Positions 38,268 to 46,069 of a stretch of 64,000 nt of DNA are shown piece by piece. How positions within the stretch are numbered: position 1 is the first letter of the stretch; each line of letters starts with the position of its first letter. The notes under the pieces were generated by a model. The model was not told the DNA's origin and searched no databases. It worked only from the letters and a program-made list of their open reading frames with translations. The translations under genes and the position numbers were made by a program. Origin of the DNA: Pseudomonas triticifolii (GTDB lineage: Bacteria > Pseudomonadota > Gammaproteobacteria > Pseudomonadales > Pseudomonadaceae); assembly GCF_014358015.1 (NCBI RefSeq), contig NZ_JACONV010000001.1, positions 558,001-622,000 of the forward strand. The letters are read 5' to 3'.

Positions 38268-38834
38268 TCACTGCAGACTTTCAGGGTATAAGGCCAGCAA
38301 ACCGGCCTTGATGCCCCGGATGCGCGTATTGATGTCATCCGCCACATCGTTCTGCTTGTCCTTGAGCGCATCCTGGACTTTCTGGTCGATTGCCAGTTGG
38401 TCCTCAGGGCTCATGGCCGTGTATTGCTGCTGGTCGATTCCGGTGAGCTTTTCACGCACCTTTTCTTCAGCCGTCTGCTTCAACGTGTCCATAAACTTCT
38501 GGACCGACCCACCCACCGATGTATCCGATGCGCTAGCGTTGGCCGCTGAAGCGGTAACCCCGTTATCACGGTCGGCAGTCTTCTCGGAAAGCGACGTATC
38601 AGCGGCACTCTTGAGATTGACCATCATTCGTGCGAACGACTCGTCGTAGCCATTGTTGCCCTGTGTATCGTCTTTCGAAGCCGCGACGCTGGTCTGTGAT
38701 GTGACCGGCAAGGCCCCATTGACAAGACCGGCGGCACTGACCGCGCCGAACGTGTCCTGCGACACCTCGTCTACGCTTTTGCGCCCGACAGCACGGGAAA
38801 CCAGCTGTTCAAGCGCACCTGTGCCAATAATCAT
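38268..38834 (-). CDS. Unrecognised Ser/Ala/Asp-rich protein
   Basis: A 188-residue protein I do not recognise. It has no cysteine, no signal peptide and no membrane helix. The first 110 residues are rich in Ser, Ala, Thr, Asp and Gly, probably flexible; the last 75 are charged and helix-prone, with EDQLAIDQKVQDALKDKQND and ending LYPESLQ. A strong ribosome-binding site (GGGAGGTGA) precedes the ATG. The flexible N-terminus could serve a type III or similar secretion route, but no hrp box was found upstream. The upstream DNA (about 38895-38945) is unusually AT-rich compared with its surroundings, which hints at silencing or transfer. It may also be a flagellar or regulatory factor. Confidence 0.75.
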   Translation of the reverse strand: MIIGTGALEQLVSRAVGRKSVDEVSQDTFGAVSAAGLVNGALPVTSQTSVAASKDDTQGNNGYDESFARMMVNLKSAADTSLSEKTADRDNGVTASAANASASDTSVGGSVQKFMDTLKQTAEEKVREKLTGIDQQQYTAMSPEDQLAIDQKVQDALKDKQNDVADDINTRIRGIKAGLLALYPESLQ

Positions 38835-39011
38835 CTTTCACCTCCCGATGACATGATGCCGCAGGAACAAAGCAATTCGGATGCCAGTCAGACATAAACT
38901 TAACAAGCCATTGATTTTTATAAATAAAATCCGACTTAAAGACTACAAACCTGATTGCAGCACACCGTCAATTGCCCGTCGCGGCAAGCGGTTGCCGCAC
39001 GGTTGAGAGAT

Positions 39012-41885
39012 TCATGCCGCATCAATCCGCAAATCCTCCAGCGGCATGGCCTGTGCGAAGTAATAGCCTTGGGCCTGCCCGGCCCCCATTTCCCGCAGGG
39101 CCAGCAGGGTTTCGTGATCTTCAACGCCTTCGGCCACCACACTCAGGCCCAATGACTCGGCCATGCGCAGGATGGCCCTGACAATGGCGCGACTGCGCGC
39201 GCTGGTCGTCAGCTCAAAGATGAACGACTTGTCGATCTTCAGGCCGCTGAAGTGGTATTGATGCACATAGCTGAGGGAAGAGAACCCGGAGCCGAAATCA
39301 TCCAGAACCACCGTCATGCCCTGATCAGCCAACTGCTTCATGGACAGACGCGCCTGGTCGGGATCCGCCACAAGCGCACCTTCGGTGAGTTCCAGGCACA
39401 GTCTGGTCGGCGACACATCGCGCTCGGCCAGCATCGCCAGCACTTCGCAGGCGAAAGTCGGTCGGGTGATGCTGTAGCTGGAGCAATTCACATGCACCGG
39501 CGGCAAGCGGGCGTTGTCAGGGTCGGCAAGAACGGCGATGACCGCCCTGAGCATATACAGATCCAGACGGCCGATCAGACGCAAACCCTCCAGCGCAGGC
39601 AGGAAGCTTGCGGGCACAACCACCTTTCCGTCGGGCAGCTTCCAGCGAATCAACGCCTCCAGCGCGAGCAGCCGGCCTGTATTCAGGCATTTGATGGGCT
39701 GGAAGTAAGGGATCAACTGGTCGCTGCGCTTGAGCGCCTTGCGCAACGCCACTTCCTGCTCGATCTGATCGGAGACTTCACGACGCAGCGCCTTGTTGAA
39801 CACGACAAAGCTGTCACGCCCGCCGTTTTTGGCCCGATACATCGCAGTGTCGGCATCGCGCAACAAGTCGGCAGGCTCTTGGTGAAAGCGTCTATCGGCG
39901 CCCACGATGCCAATGCTGCACGAGGTGAAGACGGTCTGGTCATCCACTACAAACGGCGATTCGAAGGCCGTCAGGATGCGCTGCGCGATACCCGTCCCCA
40001 CTTCCAGCGAAGCGCCCATGGCCAGTATCGCAAATTCGTCTCCCCCCAGACGAGCCAGCAGGTCGCCATCGCGCAGACAGCCGCGCAACCGGCGCGCCGC
40101 CTGGATCAACAACAGATCCCCGCAGTGATGCCCCAGGCTGTCGTTGACAATCTTGAACCGGTCCAGGTCGATGAACATGACGATCAGCGGCCGTGCCCGC
40201 TCGCAAAAACTCCGCCACGAGGCATCCAGTTGCCGCTGCAGGTGGCTGCGATTGGGCAACCCTGTCAATGAGTCATGGGCGTTCTCATGCTGGAGCCGCG
40301 CATTGACCAGATCCAGCTCTCGCGTGCGATCACGAACCCGCGCCTCGAGTTGCACATTGGCCATATGGATGGCCTGCGCAGCGCTTCTACGCGACAGAGC
40401 AGTGTCGATATGGCGCGATACGAACGTCAGCAACTCCTGATCACGCAAGGTGTAACTGACATTTTTCGAGTAGCTCTGTACAGCCAGAACCCCCCTGACC
40501 TTTTCGTCTTCGAACAACGGTATTCCCAGCCAGGACGTCGAGCGATTGGACCGGTTCTGCACCTCGATTTCCCGTTCAACCTCAAGCTTGCGGGCATCTT
40601 CCTCGTCAATCAGGCAAGGGCGGCGCTGTCGAATCACATACTCGGTAAACCCTCGCTGACCACGGCGTGAGGCGGGCGGTCTGGTCAGGCGCTCATCCAC
40701 GTAATAAGGAAAGGTGACTTCCCCAGTGGAGTCGTCGTAGAGCGCAATGTAAAAATTGAGCGCTACCAGCAGTTCGCCAACAATGGTATGCAGGCTCTGG
40801 AACAGCTCATTCATGTCCCCCTGGCGACTTGACAGCTCGGCGATCTGAAACAGCGCGCTCTGCAGATGCTCGCCGCGCTCGCGTTCCGCCACTTCCTGAC
40901 GCAAGGCATGGTTGACGGCCGACAATTGTTGAGTGCGCAACAAGACGGTCTGTTCAAGGTCGGCGCGATGCAGCAGCCTGTCCATGGCCATTGCCACATG
41001 CCCGGAAACGGCTGAAAACAATGCCCGGTCCTGAGTACTGTAAACCCTGGAAAGGTCGTAGACCTGCATGGCAACCATGCCAAACACTTCGTCAGACGCA
41101 TTCTTCAGTGGCGCCCCCATCCAGAATTCCGGGCGACGTCCCTTACAGGTGAAACGTCCCTGTGCATGCGCCTGCTCGATCCCGGCAGCGTCGATAAACA
41201 ACGGTTGTCCGTGAAGCAATACGTGACCGGTCATGGAAATGTCGGACCGATCCAGGTACTCGAAGGTCTCCGGCTGCATGGCCTCGTCGTCGAACCGGTC
41301 AATGTAATACGGGTAGGTGATCTTGCCGCTCTGGCTGTCGTAAAGCGCCAGATAGAAGTTTTCGGCATCGATCAGTGTGGCGAGTTGTTGATGGGTCCCT
41401 TCCAGGAACGCGCCCCTGTCACGGGTGGAGCTGGCCAGCAAACTGATCTCGTACAGCGCGCGCTGGGTGATCTGCGCCCTGATCAAGGCCGCGCCCTGCA
41501 ACAACAGGCCGAGCCTGACAGACAGGTCTGCAAGATGCGGGTTGCTCGTCTCGCTCAGGGGAGCCAAAAGCCAGCCCAGGACCTCCTCGCCATTGCCCGT
41601 TACCCATCGAAACACCTGCCGAGCCGCGCAGAACGCTTCGAACAGGTCGAGATCGATGGCGTCAGGCCAATCGAACTGACCCGCGCCCTGCGCCAATAGA
41701 TGCTTTTGTTCGCCTACGATGTACACCGCCCACGCCGTCTGAGGCATTCGGGCAAACGCCGCGCCCAGCAGCGCTTCAATGGCCGCATGATTGGAAAACC
41801 GGTCAAGTCTGTTGATCGAAACGTCGCCCGATTCGGCCAGGCTGATCGGCTGACGCAAGCAGGAAACCGAGGGGGCTACTGTCAT
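39012..41885 (-). CDS. Dual-GAF GGDEF-EAL c-di-GMP enzyme
   Basis: A protein of about 957 residues that may both make and break cyclic di-GMP. Two GAF-type sensor domains (about 150-300 and 360-495), a coiled linker, GGDEF (about 535-690) with intact LGGDEF and an inhibitory-site RDGD five residues before it, then EAL (about 715-950) with LEALIRW, LCLELTE, LDDFGSGFSSLSY, LKIDKSF and EGVEDHE. All catalytic motifs look intact, so both activities are possible. There are no membrane segments. The start is uncertain: ATG 41885 (MTVAPSVS) is preferred, but in-frame ATG 41951 or TTG 41981 cannot be excluded. It is monocistronic. Confidence 0.92.
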   Translation of the reverse strand: MTVAPSVSCLRQPISLAESGDVSINRLDRFSNHAAIEALLGAAFARMPQTAWAVYIVGEQKHLLAQGAGQFDWPDAIDLDLFEAFCAARQVFRWVTGNGEEVLGWLLAPLSETSNPHLADLSVRLGLLLQGAALIRAQITQRALYEISLLASSTRDRGAFLEGTHQQLATLIDAENFYLALYDSQSGKITYPYYIDRFDDEAMQPETFEYLDRSDISMTGHVLLHGQPLFIDAAGIEQAHAQGRFTCKGRRPEFWMGAPLKNASDEVFGMVAMQVYDLSRVYSTQDRALFSAVSGHVAMAMDRLLHRADLEQTVLLRTQQLSAVNHALRQEVAERERGEHLQSALFQIAELSSRQGDMNELFQSLHTIVGELLVALNFYIALYDDSTGEVTFPYYVDERLTRPPASRRGQRGFTEYVIRQRRPCLIDEEDARKLEVEREIEVQNRSNRSTSWLGIPLFEDEKVRGVLAVQSYSKNVSYTLRDQELLTFVSRHIDTALSRRSAAQAIHMANVQLEARVRDRTRELDLVNARLQHENAHDSLTGLPNRSHLQRQLDASWRSFCERARPLIVMFIDLDRFKIVNDSLGHHCGDLLLIQAARRLRGCLRDGDLLARLGGDEFAILAMGASLEVGTGIAQRILTAFESPFVVDDQTVFTSCSIGIVGADRRFHQEPADLLRDADTAMYRAKNGGRDSFVVFNKALRREVSDQIEQEVALRKALKRSDQLIPYFQPIKCLNTGRLLALEALIRWKLPDGKVVVPASFLPALEGLRLIGRLDLYMLRAVIAVLADPDNARLPPVHVNCSSYSITRPTFACEVLAMLAERDVSPTRLCLELTEGALVADPDQARLSMKQLADQGMTVVLDDFGSGFSSLSYVHQYHFSGLKIDKSFIFELTTSARSRAIVRAILRMAESLGLSVVAEGVEDHETLLALREMGAGQAQGYYFAQAMPLEDLRIDAA

Positions 41886-42153
41886 GAAAACGAAATCCGG
41901 AAACACATGGCGAATAAAGTTGACGCCGCTGACCACAGGAGGCAAGCGCGCCATGGCATCACTGTGCAGATTGCAATGCAAGGATTGTACCTGTGTTCCT
42001 TACGCCACGTAGCATTGAGGCGATAACGAATGGCTCAGGCACTAACCAGCGCGATAACCTGTCAGACACTATTCGCAACGCAGGCAGCGTTCCAGGTTCA
42101 CGTCTATGCTGGCCTGCACTTCATTCGCCACTGACGACCTACAGGTGATTGCA

Positions 42154-43218
42154 ATGACCAAGACCTACAGCTACGCAGCGCAGACGTCCAAAGACGCCCT
42201 CAAGCCCTACAGCTTCGAGCGCCGCACACCCGGTGCCGAGGACGTACAGATCGACATTCTTTTTTGTGGGGTCTGCCATTCCGACCTGCACACCGCGCGC
42301 AACGAGTGGCACAACACCCTTTACCCGTCAGTTCCAGGGCACGAGATCGTTGGCCGGGTGACCGCCGTCGGCTCGGGCGTCACGCAGTTCAAGGTGGGCG
42401 ACCTGGCGGGCGTTGGCTGCATGGTCGACAGCTGCCAGCAGTGTGCATCATGCTCTGAAGGCGAAGAGCAATATTGCGAACAAGGTTTCACGGGCACCTA
42501 CAACGGGCCGGTTTTCGGCGGCGAAAACACCTTCGGAGGCTACTCGGACTCCATTGTCGTCAAAGAAAAATTCGTGCTGCGCATTTCGCACAGTGACAAT
42601 CTGGCAGCCGTTGCACCGCTTCTTTGTGCAGGTATCACCACCTATTCCCCCCTGAATCACTGGAAAGTCGGTCCCGGCAAGAAAGTGGGCATTGTGGGCC
42701 TGGGCGGTCTGGGCCACATGGGTGTGAAGATCGCTCACGCGATGGGCGCTCACGTGGTGCTGTTCACCACATCGCCGAGCAAGCGCGAAGACGGTCTGCG
42801 TCTGGGGGCCGACGAAGTCGTGGTGTCCAAGGATCCTGATGAGATGGCCGCGCACGCCAACAGCCTCGATTTCATCCTCAATACCGTTGCCGCCCCTCAC
42901 GACCTGGATGCGTTTCTAGCGCTGCTGAAACGCGATGGCACCATGACGCTGGTGGGCGCCCCTGCCGAACCCCACCCTTCGCCTGCAGTATTCAACCTGA
43001 TTTTCAAACGTCGCAGCCTGGCAGGCTCCTTGATCGGCGGTATCGCCGAGACTCAGGAAATGCTCGATTTCTGTGCCAGACACGGGATCGTGTCGGACAT
43101 CGAAATGATCGCCATGCAAGACATTAATGAAGCCTACGAGCGCATGCTCAAAGGTGACGTGAAGTACCGTTTCGTGATCGACATGGCAACCCTCAAGCAA
43201 GAAAGCTCTGCGGCCTGA
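42154..43218 (+). CDS. Zinc-dependent alcohol dehydrogenase (YahK/cinnamyl type)
   Basis: A 354-residue NADP-dependent medium-chain dehydrogenase. Catalytic zinc ligands in GVCHSDLH and PGHEIVG; four structural-zinc cysteines in CQQCASC...QYC; cofactor loop VGIVGLGGLGHMGVKIAHAMG (about 180-200, in pieces). This is the pattern of broad aldehyde reductases such as YahK. The ATG at 42154 is preceded by AGGTGA and gives the normal length. A ten-base-stem hairpin follows the stop. No partner gene is adjacent. Confidence 0.92.
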   Translation: MTKTYSYAAQTSKDALKPYSFERRTPGAEDVQIDILFCGVCHSDLHTARNEWHNTLYPSVPGHEIVGRVTAVGSGVTQFKVGDLAGVGCMVDSCQQCASCSEGEEQYCEQGFTGTYNGPVFGGENTFGGYSDSIVVKEKFVLRISHSDNLAAVAPLLCAGITTYSPLNHWKVGPGKKVGIVGLGGLGHMGVKIAHAMGAHVVLFTTSPSKREDGLRLGADEVVVSKDPDEMAAHANSLDFILNTVAAPHDLDAFLALLKRDGTMTLVGAPAEPHPSPAVFNLIFKRRSLAGSLIGGIAETQEMLDFCARHGIVSDIEMIAMQDINEAYERMLKGDVKYRFVIDMATLKQESSAA

Positions 43219-43235
43219 CCGTCGCCCTCCCCCAT

Positions 43236-43262
43236 CGGGCAGGCTCGGATAAAGCCTGCCCG
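43236..43262 (+). terminator. Hairpin after alcohol dehydrogenase
   Basis: CGGGCAGGCT and AGCCTGCCCG form a perfect ten-base stem around a seven-base loop, 18 bases past the stop. It lacks a T run, so it is a possible factor-assisted terminator or message stabiliser. Confidence 0.5.
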
Positions 43263-43456
43263 AAATCCGCATGTTCATAAAAGAAGCGCAGGCGACTGTA
43301 CGAAAACCTTTCGTCAAATAGCGCGTCCCTTGCCGTCGCCACGCCATTGACACGCACTTTTTTGGGGCGCGAAATCGTCGTTCGGTTGAAATACAGCAAA
43401 TGGGCTAAACCCGTCGGCGCCGCTGGAGGCGTCATGCTCGCAGGAGAGAGAAAGCA

Positions 43457-43522
43457 ATGACCTTTCTCACAACCCCGAGGGACGGCCGAAAAATGCTCGC
43501 TGGCAACGACGAAAGGACCTAA
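43457..43522 (+). CDS. Possible 21-residue microprotein
   Basis: A tiny frame starting MTFLTTPRDGRKM and ending DERT, with a good ribosome-binding site (AGGAGAG, eight bases before the ATG). It lies inside a 516-base gap (43219-43734) with no other convincing gene. It could be a real short peptide, a leader, or chance. I place it here only because the ribosome-binding site is strong. Comparison with related genomes would decide. Confidence 0.2.
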   Translation: MTFLTTPRDGRKMLAGNDERT

Positions 43523-43596
43523 CAGAAGTCATTGGAGCGTATGGCGGTGCGGGGCATCCCCCTCCATCTTTGATAGCAAGGTTCGATGTTTTCTAT

Positions 43597-43613
43597 CTGG
43601 CACTGAATGTGCT
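43597..43613 (+). promoter_or_regulatory. Candidate sigma-54 (RpoN) promoter
   Basis: CTGGCAC followed by TGAAT and GTGCT keeps GG and GC exactly ten bases apart, as required for -24/-12 elements, with one mismatch in the -12 box. It would start transcription near 43624, about 110 bases before the Nudix gene at 43735. Confidence 0.35.
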
Positions 43614-43734
43614 TTAGCGAACTTATGAACTTTTTATTACATTTTGGTGACTACTCACCACAACACACCGGTCTCAAGTTCACGAAGTCCTTGCAGATAC
43701 TCAGGGTGAAGGACGCTTAACAGGTGAACGGAAT

Positions 43735-44097
43735 ATGAAACAACGAGCCACAATCATCTGCGAGCGAGACGGCCAGATCCTCTACGTGCGCAAACCGAAA
43801 TCCAAATGGGCGCTGCCAGGCGGCAAGATCGAAGCCGGAGAAACGCCCTTTCAGGCGGCGATTCGTGAGCTTTGCGAAGAGACAGGTCTGAAGAACCTGG
43901 AGTTGCGCTACCTTGCCGAATATGAAAAGGATCGCGTGACGCACTATGTGTTCATGACCCTGGTGCCCGATGCCAGCGAACCCTCGCCGCAAAACGAAAT
44001 AGCGGCCTGCAAATGGCTCGCGCCAAAAAACGTGACAGACCTCAAGACCAGCACTGCGACCCGCAGTATCGTCAAGTCCTTCGCCAGAAAAAGCTGA
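43735..44097 (+). CDS. Nudix hydrolase
   Basis: A 120-residue single-domain Nudix protein. The box reads GGKIEAGETPFQAAIRELCEETGL in pieces (about 26-49), fully matching G-x5-E-x7-REU-x-EE-x-G-U. The opening MKQRATIICERDGQILYVRK fits small MutT-like enzymes that clean up nucleoside diphosphate derivatives. The exact substrate is unknown. The start is supported by AGGTGAACGG upstream. It may be driven by the sigma-54-like site at 43597. Confidence 0.9.
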   Translation: MKQRATIICERDGQILYVRKPKSKWALPGGKIEAGETPFQAAIRELCEETGLKNLELRYLAEYEKDRVTHYVFMTLVPDASEPSPQNEIAACKWLAPKNVTDLKTSTATRSIVKSFARKS

Positions 44098-44164
44098 ACG
44101 CCCTTTACTGCAAGCGTGCGTTTTGCGTACGCCTGCGAAACTGACAGTTTTTTAAACGGCAAAC

Positions 44165-44197
44165 GAAAAAAGGGTGATCCTTTCGGATCACCCTTTT
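44165..44197 (-). terminator. Terminator of tRNA-Val copy 1
   Basis: Read on the minus strand, GGGTGATCC and GGATCACCC pair around GAAA and are followed by six T residues. It lies 29 bases past the tRNA end. The Nudix gene ends on the other side and may share it. Confidence 0.9.
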
Positions 44198-44199
44198 CA

Positions 44200-44311
44200 T
44201 ACCGCCCAGCAGAGCGGATTTTGTTTGGTAGGCGCGATTGGACTCGAACCAACGACCCCCACCATGTCAAGGTGGTGCTCTAACCAACTGAGCTACGTGC
44301 CTGCTGTGGGT
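44200..44311. repeat. 112-base direct repeat, copy 1
   Basis: Covers tRNA-Val copy 1 plus 26 bases on its 3' side and 9 bases on its 5' side. Identical to 44446-44557 except for one base (T at 44225, C at 44471). The two copies are offset by 246 bases. Confidence 0.9.
44226..44302 (-). tRNA. tRNA-Val (anticodon GAC), copy 1
   Basis: A 77-base cloverleaf including an encoded CCA end. The anticodon stem CCACC/GGTGG encloses TTGACAT with GAC at the anticodon. The T arm is GTTGG-TTCGAGT-CCAAT. In the acceptor stem AGGCACG against CGCGCCT, base 5 (A) faces base 68 (C), an unpaired position shared by both copies. It has its own promoter and terminator. Confidence 0.97.
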
Positions 44312-44315
44312 CGGC

Positions 44316-44343
44316 ATTTTACGGATATTCAGATACGTGTCAA
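44316..44343 (-). promoter_or_regulatory. Promoter of tRNA-Val copy 1
   Basis: On the minus strand, TTGACA (44338-44343) and TAAAAT (44316-44321) are 16 bases apart, ending 13 bases before the tRNA. This is a near-consensus sigma-70 promoter. Confidence 0.8.
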
Positions 44344-44412
44344 TCGCTTTTTTGACAGTAACTCTCTGAATATGCGAATTATTTGACTGCTCAGGATTCG
44401 ATCCCTGAAACG

Positions 44413-44444
44413 AAAAAAGGCGGCCCTTTCGGGTCGCCTTTTTT
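44413..44444 (-). terminator. Terminator of tRNA-Val copy 2
   Basis: On the minus strand, AAGGCGACCC and GGGCCGCCTT pair (one mismatch) around GAAA, followed by a T run. It separates the two tRNA units. Confidence 0.85.
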
Positions 44445-44445
44445 C

Positions 44446-44557
44446 TACCGCCCAGCAGAGCGGATTTTGTCTGGTAGGCGCGATTGGACTCGAACCAACG
44501 ACCCCCACCATGTCAAGGTGGTGCTCTAACCAACTGAGCTACGTGCCTGCTGTGGGT
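44446..44557. repeat. 112-base direct repeat, copy 2
   Basis: Second copy of the 112-base unit that contains tRNA-Val copy 2. The DNA between the two units, including promoters and terminators, differs in sequence but keeps the same order. Confidence 0.9.
44472..44548 (-). tRNA. tRNA-Val (anticodon GAC), copy 2
   Basis: The same 77-base sequence as copy 1, including the A5-C68 mismatch and the encoded CCA. The anticodon GAC reads GUC and GUU valine codons. Confidence 0.97.
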
Positions 44558-44561
44558 GTGC

Positions 44562-44589
44562 ATCCTACCGGCTTTGACATTCATGTCAA
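44562..44589 (-). promoter_or_regulatory. Promoter of tRNA-Val copy 2
   Basis: On the minus strand, TTGACA (44584-44589) and TAGGAT (44562-44567) are 16 bases apart, 13 bases before the tRNA start. Confidence 0.8.
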
Positions 44590-44731
44590 TCTGTTTTTAT
44601 CGCTAACCCTATGAATTAACATGTTTTTTGTATGGCAAGGAGGGACAAGTCTTTTTCCCCGACGCTAGCAGAGGATCATTATCTCGGGTAGGATCGGCGC
44701 AATCGTCAAGAATATTAAACGGAGTCTCAGG

Positions 44732-46015
44732 ATGGCCAACACGCCCTATCCGCAGTCCTACTACGCTGCGTCAGCCAATTCAGTGCCCGAACGTCCTGCG
44801 CTGCAAGGTGAGGTGGAGACTGATGTGTGCATCATCGGTGCCGGGTACACCGGACTGTCGAGCGCTCTGTTTCTGCTGGAGAATGGCTTCAAGGTCACCG
44901 TTCTGGAAGCCGCGAAGGTTGGCTTCGGCGCCTCCGGCCGTAATGGCGGGCAGATCGTCAACAGTTACAGCCGCGACATTGATGTCATCGAGCGCACGGT
45001 CGGCCCGAAACAGGCTCAGTTGTTGGGGCACATGGCATTCGAAGGCGCAGCGATCATCCGCGACCGTGTCTCGCGCTACGGCATCCAGTGCGACTTGAAA
45101 GACGGCGGCGTGTTTGCAGCACTTACTGGCAAGCAAATGGCTCACCTTGAAGCGCAAAAACGCTTGTGGGAGCGCTATGGGCATACTCAACTGGAGCTGA
45201 TGGACCAGCGACGCATCAATGAAGTTGTGGCCTGCGACCAGTATATCGGCGGTTTGCTGGACATGAGCGGCGGCCATATCCATCCGCTCAATCTGGCCCT
45301 CGGTGAAGCGGCTGCCGTCGAAACGCTCGGCGGGACTATTTACGAGCAGTCAGCTGCAATCCGCATCGAGCGAGGCGCAAGCCCGGTGGTGCATACCGCT
45401 CAAGGCAAGGTTCGCGCAAAATTCATTATCGTGGCGGGCAATGCCTACCTCGGCAATCTGGTACCGGAACTGGCTGCCAAGTCCATGCCTTGCGGCACCC
45501 AGGTGATTACCACCGAGCCGTTGAGTGAAACGCTCGCCAGAACCTTGCTGCCGCAGGATTACTGCGTCGAAGACTGCAATTACCTGCTGGACTACTACCG
45601 CCTCAGCGCCGACAACCGGCTGATCTTCGGGGGCGGCGTGGTGTATGGCGCGCGTGACCCGGCCAACATCGAAGCCATCATTCGGCCGAAAATGCTCAAG
45701 GCATTCCCGCAGCTCAAGGACGTGAAGATCGATTACGCATGGACCGGCAACTTCCTGCTCACACTGTCTCGTCTGCCTCAGGTCGGACGACTGGGAGACA
45801 ACATCTACTACTCACAGGGCTGCAGCGGACACGGCGTAACCTATACCCACCTGGCGGGCAAAGTGCTGGCCGAAGCGCTGAGGGGCCAGGCCGAGCGGTT
45901 CGACGCCTTCGCCGACCTGCCGCACTACCCTTTCCCGGGTGGACAACTGTTGCGCACGCCGATGACGGCATTGGGCGCGTGGTATTACAGCCTGCGAGAC
46001 AAGCTGGGTTTTTGA
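44732..46015 (+). CDS. FAD-dependent amine oxidoreductase (PuuB/DadA-like)
   Basis: A 427-residue flavoprotein of the DAO family. The FAD loop VCIIGAGYTGLSSALFLLENG (about 32-52, in pieces) is followed by GFGASGRNGGQI (about 68-79), typical of gamma-glutamylputrescine oxidases. The C-terminal flavin contact is YSQGCSGHGVTYTHLAGK (about 364-381). AACGGAGTC precedes the ATG. Its likely job is oxidation of a polyamine conjugate or another secondary amine; no puu partner genes are adjacent, so PuuB function is plausible but unproven. Confidence 0.88.
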   Translation: MANTPYPQSYYAASANSVPERPALQGEVETDVCIIGAGYTGLSSALFLLENGFKVTVLEAAKVGFGASGRNGGQIVNSYSRDIDVIERTVGPKQAQLLGHMAFEGAAIIRDRVSRYGIQCDLKDGGVFAALTGKQMAHLEAQKRLWERYGHTQLELMDQRRINEVVACDQYIGGLLDMSGGHIHPLNLALGEAAAVETLGGTIYEQSAAIRIERGASPVVHTAQGKVRAKFIIVAGNAYLGNLVPELAAKSMPCGTQVITTEPLSETLARTLLPQDYCVEDCNYLLDYYRLSADNRLIFGGGVVYGARDPANIEAIIRPKMLKAFPQLKDVKIDYAWTGNFLLTLSRLPQVGRLGDNIYYSQGCSGHGVTYTHLAGKVLAEALRGQAERFDAFADLPHYPFPGGQLLRTPMTALGAWYYSLRDKLGF

Positions 46016-46024
46016 CCCCTTCGT

Positions 46025-46053
46025 GAAAACGGCGCCTACAGGGCGCCGTTTTC
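46025..46053. terminator. Bidirectional terminator
   Basis: GAAAACGGCGCC and GGCGCCGTTTTC form a perfect 12-base stem around a five-base loop. It lies between the convergent oxidoreductase (stop 46015) and the C39-like lipoprotein (stop 46070). Confidence 0.85.
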
Positions 46054-46069
46054 GTTATCAGTGTCTATT

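Noticed and set aside
38835-39011. Possible hrp box before the unknown 188-residue gene
   Set aside because: No GGAACC-N15/16-CCAC pattern on the minus strand of this gap.
43193-43435. 80-residue minus-strand frame after the alcohol dehydrogenase
   Set aside because: Runs through the hairpin at 43236 and into the end of the dehydrogenase gene, lacks a ribosome-binding site and has no recognisable pattern.
43440-43560. GGAGAG and several GGA motifs suggesting a glycine riboswitch or an RsmX-type small RNA
   Set aside because: The conserved riboswitch core could not be traced, there is no GacA box and no clear terminator.
44226-44548. tRNA genes as a mobile-element attachment site
   Set aside because: No integrase nearby, and the repeated DNA is explained by the tandem tRNA units themselves.
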